Of a DNA stretch of 64,000 nt, positions 57,791 through 64,000 are shown piece after piece. The notes under the pieces were generated by a model. It saw only the letters and a program-made list of their open reading frames with translations, ran no database searches and was not told where the DNA came from. Positions within the stretch are counted from its first letter, which is position 1. The number at the start of each line of letters is the position of its first letter. The DNA is from Ovis canadensis (Eukaryota > Chordata > Mammalia > Artiodactyla > Bovidae), in the NCBI RefSeq assembly GCF_042477335.2, contig NC_091251.1:84335501-84399500 (forward strand), written 5' to 3'. A program made the position numbers and the translations under genes.

Positions 57791-58076
57791 ATAAGACAAA
57801 TGAGCAAGAAATGCAACTCTTTGCAAGGCTGCTTGCATGAAGGAAATAAATTTTCAGTCCACAACTGCCTTGTATGTTTGTGTGTGCTTTTGCTCATTTG
57901 CATCCATGCAACACTTGTTTTAGATTCTCATAGAGGTTTGTGATCCTAAAAGTTAAGATTACTGTCCTAGAGTATTCCGTCCTTGCGTGGATGTCTGCTG
58001 TATTGCTTATACAGCATTCATTTCCCTCTTCTGGTAATTGTGCCCAATGTCTTTAACTGTGTTTGGGACATAGTGT
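57791..58076. other. No gene recognised
   Basis: Unique sequence. Confidence 0.5.
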
Positions 58077-58280
58077 AGGGCTTCCCTGGTGGCTCAGGTG
58101 ATAAAGAATCTGCTTACATTGCAAGAGACCTGGGTTCAATTCCTGGGTCAGGAGGATCCCCTGGAGAAGGGAATGGCTGCCCACTCCAGTTTTCTTGCCT
58201 GGAGAATTCCATGGACAGAGGAGCCTGATGGGCTACAGTGCATGGGGACACAAAGAGTTGGACACGACTGAGTGACTAAG
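58077..58280 (+). mobile_element. Bov-tA SINE
   Basis: 'agggcttccctggtggctca', 'ttcaattcctgggtcaggag', 'aattccatggacagaggagc' and 'gttggacacgactgagtgac'. No clear duplication. Confidence 0.93.
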
Positions 58281-58674
58281 AGTACATAAACAGTATGGGA
58301 ACCCTGTGACCTGGCTCTAGTTAAGTCAATGAGTGCATCCATCCTTTGGGCCACAGGGACAAGTGCATAGCCCTAATGGTCCAATAAGAGCCAGTTCCAA
58401 GATGCTTTTTGAGATATTAAAGAAGGAAGCAACCTTCTCCTGGGTTTGGAGCTTCAGTGATAGAAACCTGGAAGCGCTGCTGCCTCCTTGGGGGGAACTC
58501 TCCCCAAGCTGAAAGTGAAGCCTGACAAAAGAGCCCAGAGGTCAGGATGACTGCCTCCTGATACTGTCTGATCATGCTGGATTTTAAGTTATGGGAAACC
58601 ACCTGTTCTCTGGCTTAAAGCTGCTTTGGTTGGCTTTTCTATCACTTGCACAGAAGAGTCAGGATTACCATATA
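58281..58674. other. No gene recognised
   Basis: Unique sequence. Confidence 0.5.
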
Positions 58675-58832
58675 GCAACTGTTTGTGGCCCCATGGACTG
58701 TAGCATGCCAGATTCCTCTGTCCATGGAATTCTCTAGATGAGAATACTGGAATGGGTAGCCATTCCCTTCTCCAGGGGATCTTCCTGACCCAGGGATTGA
58801 ACCTGGGTCTCCTGCATTGCAGGCAGGTTTTC
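58675..58832 (-). mobile_element. Bov SINE, truncated
   Basis: 'ggccccatggactgtagcat', 'agccattcccttctccaggg' and 'aacctgggtctcctgcattg' are reverse SINE text. The tRNA-head end is truncated. Confidence 0.88.
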
Positions 58833-59224
58833 CCCCCTAATTATAAACAAACATAAAACTATACATCATAAGCAATAATAAAGTAGAAAAACTTTTAGTC
58901 TTAGTAACCAGAGTTTGGGGACTGAGGGGTTTTCTGGCTGATATATATCACAAGTCACTATTTAGTATTATTAACAAAGATCAAGTTTGTTGTTCTGCCT
59001 TAAGCACACTTTTTTCTCTGTATTAGCCAGTGTCATGCTAGTAAAACAGGTTTGGGAGATTTGAGTAGTCAGTCAGATCGGGAAGATAGCAACCACCCAG
59101 AACAATCATGGGAGGGGGAACCATATACTGCAGCAAGGCTAACCTAAAGGCAACCAGTGGCTATATCCAAGAATATCCAAATGAAAAGAGGATAAAGTGT
59201 GAGGAACATAGGATTTGGGGGTAA
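58833..59224. other. No gene recognised
   Basis: Unique sequence. Confidence 0.5.
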
Positions 59225-59540
59225 AGAAAGCAACAAGCCAAGTGTCCAGTGATGAGATGGGGTAAATAAATTATGATATATTCTAACACTGAAATATCTA
59301 GTAGCCTTTTAGAATTGTATTTTAAATGTTTATTTATATTCATGGAAAGAGTCATAATATATTGCCTGAGAAGAAAAGCATAGGATTTTAGAAGAGTATG
59401 GTTCTGTTTTTTCTCCTCAACACATTAATATACATAAATAATAATAAAACATTCTCAAGGATGCCTCTGAAAATGCAAAAATGATTATCTTGTAGTGGGA
59501 TTAGAATGATTTATCTTTAAAAAGTTTTGCTTGTGTTCTA
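59225..59540 (+). repeat. Old L1 3'UTR fragment
   Basis: 'aagtgtccagtgatgagatg', 'gtaaataaattatgatatat' and 'atggaaagagtcataatata' follow an old L1 3'UTR on the plus strand. Diverged. Confidence 0.55.
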
Positions 59541-60104
59541 ATTTTTTGATAATGAATATGAATTCCTTGGGTTAAAAAACAGAAGCAGAAGTTAGCTTCT
59601 GAGAGAGAAAATGACTAGTTATTGCAAGTGTGCAGGTGGCATTTCTATGGGTCAGAGAAATACAGAGTAGAGAATCAAGAATTATAAAAACCGTTCCCTA
59701 ACTTTTGGACATAATAAAAAAAGCAAACTCAACATTTGGGGAGGAGGCATAGAAGAAAGGCAGATCTTGGTGTGCAGTCTTAGAGATTCAGCATTACAGA
59801 AAGTGGCCACTATGTTAACCTTTCCTTGGTGGTGTTTCCCAGTCAGCCCATCACTTAGGTTTTTCTGCAAAGGGGATATATCTTAACGTCACTGAAATAC
59901 TTGTTTCATTGTTTAATGAAGAGACCTCCCTGTCCATCTGATAGAAATATATATTGCTAATGATCACAAAACAGGTAAATAGTGTCTGTTCAGAGAGACA
60001 CCACTTTCTTTCCTATCTTGTTCTCATATTCCTAAGACAGACCATCATCATCTCCTGTTTGCACTCATGCAACAGCCTCTTAGTTGTTTTCTCTCATTCC
60101 AGTC
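59541..60104. other. No gene recognised
   Basis: Unique sequence. Confidence 0.5.
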
Positions 60105-61615
60105 TTTTAAAGATAAGTCACAGGTGTACAATGTAGTGATTCATAATTTTTAAAGGCTATACTCCATGTAAAGTGGTTATAAAATATTGGCTCTATTTCC
60201 AGTGCTGTGCAGTATATCCTTGGAGCTTATTTTATACATAGTAGTTTGTATCTCTTAATCTCCTACCCCTGTCTTGCCCCTCCCCACTTCCCTTTCCCCA
60301 CTGGTAACCACTAGTTTGTTCTCTGTATCTGTGAGTCTGTTTCTTCTTGTTGTTGTTATATTCACTTGTTTATTGTGTTTTTTAGACTCCACAGTATTTG
60401 TCTTTCTCTGTTTGACTTATTTAACTTAGTGTAATGCCTTCTAAGTCAATCCATGTTGTTGCAAATGACAAAATTTCATTATTTTTTAATGTATGAGTAA
60501 TATTTCATTGTGTGTAAATATATATACATATAAAACACATCTTCTTTTCCATTCATCTGTTAATGGACACTTAGGTTGCTTTCATATCTTGGCAACTGTA
60601 ATTAAAGCTGCTATGAACATTGGGGCTTGTGTATCGTTTTAGTGATTTTGTTTATTTCAGATATATACACAGGAGCAGAATTGCTGGGTCATATGTTTGT
60701 TCTATTTTCAGTTTTCTGAGAAACCTCCATACTGTTTTCCATGGTGGCTGTACCAATTTACATGCCTGCCAACAGTGTACGAGGGTTCTCTTCTCTCCTT
60801 ACCGGCATTTGTTCTTTTTGATGATAACCATTCTGACCATTGTGAAGTGATATCTCATTGTGGTTTCAAATTGCATTTCTCTGATTATTACAATGTTGAA
60901 CATCTTTTCATGTGCCTGTTGGCCATCTGTATGGCACAATTCTTTTTTTCTAATTAATTGATTTATTTTAATTGGAGGATAATTTCTTTACAACATTGTG
61001 GTGGTTTTTGCTATACATCGACATGAATTACAAAATGTCTGCCCATTAAAAAATTTTTCTTAGCTATTTGAGTTATTTATGTATTTTGGCTATTAACCCC
61101 TTGTCAGTCACAACATTTGAAAATATTTTTTCCATTCAGCAAGTTGTCTTTTTGTTTTGTTGGTTTCCATTGATGTGCAGAAGCTTTTAAGTTTAATTAG
61201 GCCCCATTTATTTATTTTTGCTTTTAGTCCCTTTGCTTTAGAGAACAGATCCAGAAAATATTGCTATGATTTATGTCAAAGAATGTTCTGCCTGTATTTT
61301 CTTCTATGAGAGAAGGTTTAGATTTCTGGTTTTATAATTAGATTTTTAATCCTAGAATAGAGGATATTCTATTAATAATTTAATGCTTGTACATGTAAAG
61401 AAAAATAAAAGCTGCCCAGTTTTCCCAGCACCACTTATTGAAGAGATTGTCTTTCTTTCCATTGTATATTCTTCCTCCTTTGTCATAGATTAATTGACCA
61501 TAAGTGTGTGGGTTTATTTCTGTGCTCTCTGTTCTGTTTCATTGACCTATGTGTCTGTTTTTGTGTCAGTATCATGCTGTTTTGATCACTGTAGTTTTGT
61601 AGAATAGTCTGCAAT
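60105..61615 (-). repeat. L1 3'UTR and ORF2 C-terminal region
   Basis: 'acttcctttccccactggta'-like text, 'ccattcatctgttaatggac', 'gccaacagtgtacgagggtt', 'aagcttttaagtttaattag' and 'ccagcaccacttattgaaga' are a reverse L1, colinear from the 3' end into ORF2. Older than the L1-BT copies. It contains a tiny L1-BT insert at about 60945-61030 and is cut by a BovB at 61616. Confidence 0.85.
60945..61030 (-). mobile_element. Very short L1-BT 3' insertion
   Basis: 'aattggaggataatttcttt', 'caacattgtggtggtttttg' and 'tacatcgacatgaatta' are the last ~85 bp of L1-BT, interrupting the older L1 phrase that resumes with 'tctgcccattaaaaaa'. Confidence 0.75.
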
Positions 61616-61617
61616 TC

Positions 61618-62998
61618 AGTTCAGTCACTCAGTCATAACCAACTCTTTCTTTGAGACCCCCTGGACTACCGCACACCAGCCTTCCCTGTCCATCACCAAC
61701 TCCTGGAGCTTGCTCAAACTCATGTCCATCGAGGTGGTGATGCCATCCAATCATCTCATCCTCTGTCGTCCCCTTCTCCTCCTGCCTTCAATCTTTCCCA
61801 GCATCAGGGTCTTTTCAAATGAGTCAGTTCTTTGCATCAGGTGGCCAAAGTATTGGAGTTTAAGCATCAACATCAGTCCTCCCAATGAACACCTAGGACT
61901 GATCTCCTTTCGGATGAACTGGTTGGATCTCCTTGCAGCCCAAGGGACCCTCAAGAGTCTTCTCCAACACCACAGTTCAAAAGCATCAATTCTTTTGCAC
62001 TCAGCTTTCCTTATAGTCCAACTCTCACATCCATACATGACCAGTGGAAAAACCATAGCCTTGACTAGACGGACCTTTGTTGGCAAAGTAATGTCTCTGC
62101 TTTTTAATATGCTGTCTATGTTGGTCATAGCTTTCCTTCCAAGGAGTAAGTGTCTTTTAGTTTAATGGCTGCAATCACCATCTGCAGTGATTCTGGAGCC
62201 CCTCGAAATAAAGTCTGACACTGTTTCCACCATTTCCACATCTATTTCCCATGAAGTGATGGGACCAGATGCCATGATCTTAGTTTTCTGAATGTTGAGC
62301 TTTAAGCCAGCTTTTTCACTCTCCTCTTTCACTTTAATCAAGAGGCTCTTCAGTTCTTCTTCACTTTCTGCCATAAGGGTGGTGTCATCTGCATATCTGA
62401 GGTTATTGATATTTCTCCCGGCAATCTTGATTCCAGCTTGTGCTTCTTCCAGCCCAGCGTTTCTCATGATGTACTCTGCATAGAAGTTAAATAAGCAGGG
62501 TGACAATATACAGCCTTGACGTACTCCTTTTCCTATTTGGAACCAGTCTATTGTTCTATGTCCAGTTCTAACTGTTGCTTCCTGGCCTGCATACAGGTTT
62601 CTCAAGAGGCAGGTCAGGTGATTTGGCATTCCCATCTCTTGAAGAATTTTCCACAGTTTATTGTGATCCACACAGTCAAAGGCTTTGGCATAGTCAATAA
62701 AACAGAAATAGATGTTTTTCTGGAACTCTTGCTTTTTCCATGATCCAGCAGATGTTGGCAATTTGATCTCTGGTTCCTCTGCCTTTTCTAAAACCAGCTT
62801 GAACATCTGGAAGTTCATGGTTCATGTATAGCTGAAGCCTGGCTTGGAGAATTTTGAGCATTACTTTACTAGCGTGTGAGATGAGTGCAATTGTGCAGTA
62901 GTTTGAGCACTCTTTGGCATTGCCTTTCTTAGGGATTGGAATGAAAACTGACCTTTTCCAGTCCTGTGGCCACTGCTGAGTTTTCCAAATTTGGTGAC
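61618..62998 (-). mobile_element. BovB LINE with nearly complete RT palm
   Basis: The longest BovB in the window. On the minus strand, 62694-63068 carries 'FIPIPKKGNAKECSNYCTIA' and 'PDVQAGFRKGRGTRDQIANI'. After a frameshift near 62740-62815, 62162-62818 carries 'FIDYAKAFDCVDHNKLWKIL', 'GKGVRQGCILSPCLFNFYAE' and an intact catalytic YADD (codons at 62395-62384). Downstream pieces at 61751-62128 encode 'YGCESWTIRKAECKRIDAFE'. It is 5'-truncated and frameshifted, so not functional, but it keeps the RT active-site motif that other copies here have lost. Confidence 0.95.
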
Positions 62999-63205
62999 AT
63001 ACTGGTGTATAGAAATGCAACAGATTTCTGTGTGTTAATGTTGTATCCTGCAGCTTTAAATAATTCATTGATGACCCTTAGTAGTTTTCTAATGGTATCT
63101 TTTAGGATTTTCTATGTATGGTATCAAGTAATCTGCAAACAGTGACTATTTTACTTCTTTTCCAATTTGGATTCCTTTTATTTCTTTTTCTTGTCTGATC
63201 TGATT
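62999..63205 (-). repeat. L1 ORF2 fragment beyond BovB
   Basis: 'aacagatttctgtgtgttaa', 'tatcctgcagctttaaataa' and 'atctgcaaacagtgactatt' are reverse L1 ORF2. In element order it lies upstream of the piece at 60105-61615. Several hundred nucleotides of L1 are absent between them, so the BovB insertion may have come with a deletion, or there are two L1 copies. Confidence 0.75.
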
Positions 63206-63232
63206 CCAATCTTTTTACTTCTCAAAGACATT

Positions 63233-63943
63233 GTTTTAGTTTCTTCTCACTTTTGTAATAGATTACCACAAAACTTGGTAGTTTAAACATACACAGATTT
63301 TTATTAATATCATGCAATATTGTGGTTTGGGAATTCCCTGGTGGCTCAGACAGTAAAGCGTCTGCCTACAATACAGGAGACCCGGGTTCAATCCCTGGGT
63401 TGGGAAGATCCCCTGGAGTAGGAAATGTCAACCCACTCCAGTACCCTTGCCTGGAAAATCGCATGGACGGAGGAGCGATTGGACTGTAATCTACAGTCCA
63501 TGGGGCTGCAAAGAGCTGGATAAGACTGAGCGACTTCACTTCACTCACTTTATTGTGGTTCAAAAGTCTGAAACATGTCTCACTTCTTTTTGGAGGCTTT
63601 AGAGGAGAATTTTCTTGCCTTTTGCAGTCTTTAGAGACAGCCCACATTCCTTGGCTCACGGTCCTCTTCCTCCATCATCAAGCCAACAATAGATAGTTAT
63701 GTTCGTCTCATGCTACCGTTTCTGTGGTTCTCTCTTTTGATTCCCCTTTCCATTTTTAAGGACCTATGATTACATTAGATCCATCTAGAAAACCTAGGAT
63801 ATTCTTTGTTTTATGGTTACATGATTAGCAACCTTAATTCCACCTGCAACCTTGATGCCTATTTGCCATCAACCTAACATATTCACGGGTCCTAGGGATT
63901 GAACATGGACATCTTTGGGGTCATTATTCTGCTTCCCATAGAC
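63233..63943 (-). repeat. MaLR-type LTR remnant split by a SINE
   Basis: 'gtaatagattaccacaaaac', 'cccacattccttggctcacg', 'tagcaaccttaattccacct', 'aacctaacatattcacgggt' and 'gacatctttggggtcattat' match the reverse of a MaLR-type LTR along most of its length. No retroviral coding sequence. Confidence 0.72.
63328..63550 (+). mobile_element. Bov-tA SINE with 10-bp target duplication
   Basis: 'aattccctggtggctcagac', 'cgggttcaatccctgggttg', 'tcaacccactccagtaccct' and 'gataagactgagcgacttca'. Direct repeats 'tattgtggtt' at 63318-63327 and 63551-63560. Confidence 0.94.
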
Positions 63944-64000
63944 ATCATTCACATAGCTCCCAGAATAAGTCTTCTAGTATGCACACCTGGGTAGAACTCT

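Noticed and set aside
62162..62818. 218-codon frame with intact YADD as a domesticated RT
   Set aside because: It continues in other frames on both sides as ordinary BovB; truncation and frameshift show a dead LINE copy.
1..64000. CRISPR arrays, operons, phage or plasmid features
   Set aside because: The repeats are dispersed mammalian SINEs and LINEs with target duplications; there are no regularly spaced repeats and no bacterial gene organisation.
1..64000. tRNA genes suggested by tRNA-like sequence in SINE heads
   Set aside because: The tRNA similarity belongs to Bov-tA, CHR and MIR SINE promoters; none looks like an intact, free-standing tRNA gene.

Overview
This window looks like non-coding, repeat-rich nuclear DNA from a ruminant, most likely a bovid (cattle, sheep, goat or a relative). 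The evidence is the repeat set: many tRNA-headed Bov-tA / Bov-A SINEs, several BovB (RTE-type) LINE fragments, ruminant-type L1 (L1-BT-like) 3' ends and cetartiodactyl CHR SINEs. These lie over an older mammalian layer of L2, MIR, old L1, ERVL-MaLR (MLT1-type) LTRs, two hAT MITEs and a Tigger1 remnant. I see no bacterial, phage or CRISPR features, no tRNA or rRNA gene, and no multi-exon host gene. Species and chromosome cannot be read from the sequence alone.

The only gene-like object is an intronless retrocopy of GNL3L (nucleolar GTP-binding protein, nucleostemin family) on the minus strand at 44740-46791. It has a 5' leader, a complete reading frame broken by one TGA, a 3'UTR, AATAAA, a poly(A) tail and matching target-site duplications. 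The 477 codons from the first ATG after the stop are open and keep most GTPase motifs, but the G3 motif reads DALG instead of DxPG. I annotate it as a processed pseudogene with a possible N-terminally truncated product.

Layout: 1-5 kb is old DNA with a long, interrupted L2 element (2160-3730). 5-13 kb is a stack of BovB and L1 elements, two of them with internally inverted segments. 13-16 kb has two adjacent SINEs and a BovB. 16-24 kb is mostly unique sequence with scattered SINEs. 24-36 kb holds L2, MIR, CHR, Tigger1, hAT, a degenerate trinucleotide array and a purine/pyrimidine block. 36-44 kb has nested insertions: MLT1 > L1 > SINE at 37-38 kb, and BovB inside a Bov-tA SINE at 42.8-44.0 kb. 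44.7-46.8 kb is the GNL3L retrocopy. 47-49 kb is BovB inside MLT1. 49-54 kb is mostly unique sequence plus L2 and hAT. 54.5-56.7 kb is a young inverted L1 with a perfect 12-bp target duplication. 58-64 kb is L1, BovB and MLT1 again.

No set of genes works together here. The window mainly records successive retrotransposition: L2/MIR, then DNA transposons and MaLR LTRs, then old L1 and CHR, then BovB, Bov SINEs and L1-BT. Coordinates of old repeats are approximate. Insertions with a readable target-site duplication are placed to within a few bases. Repeat family names come from recognising the sequence, not from a database search.
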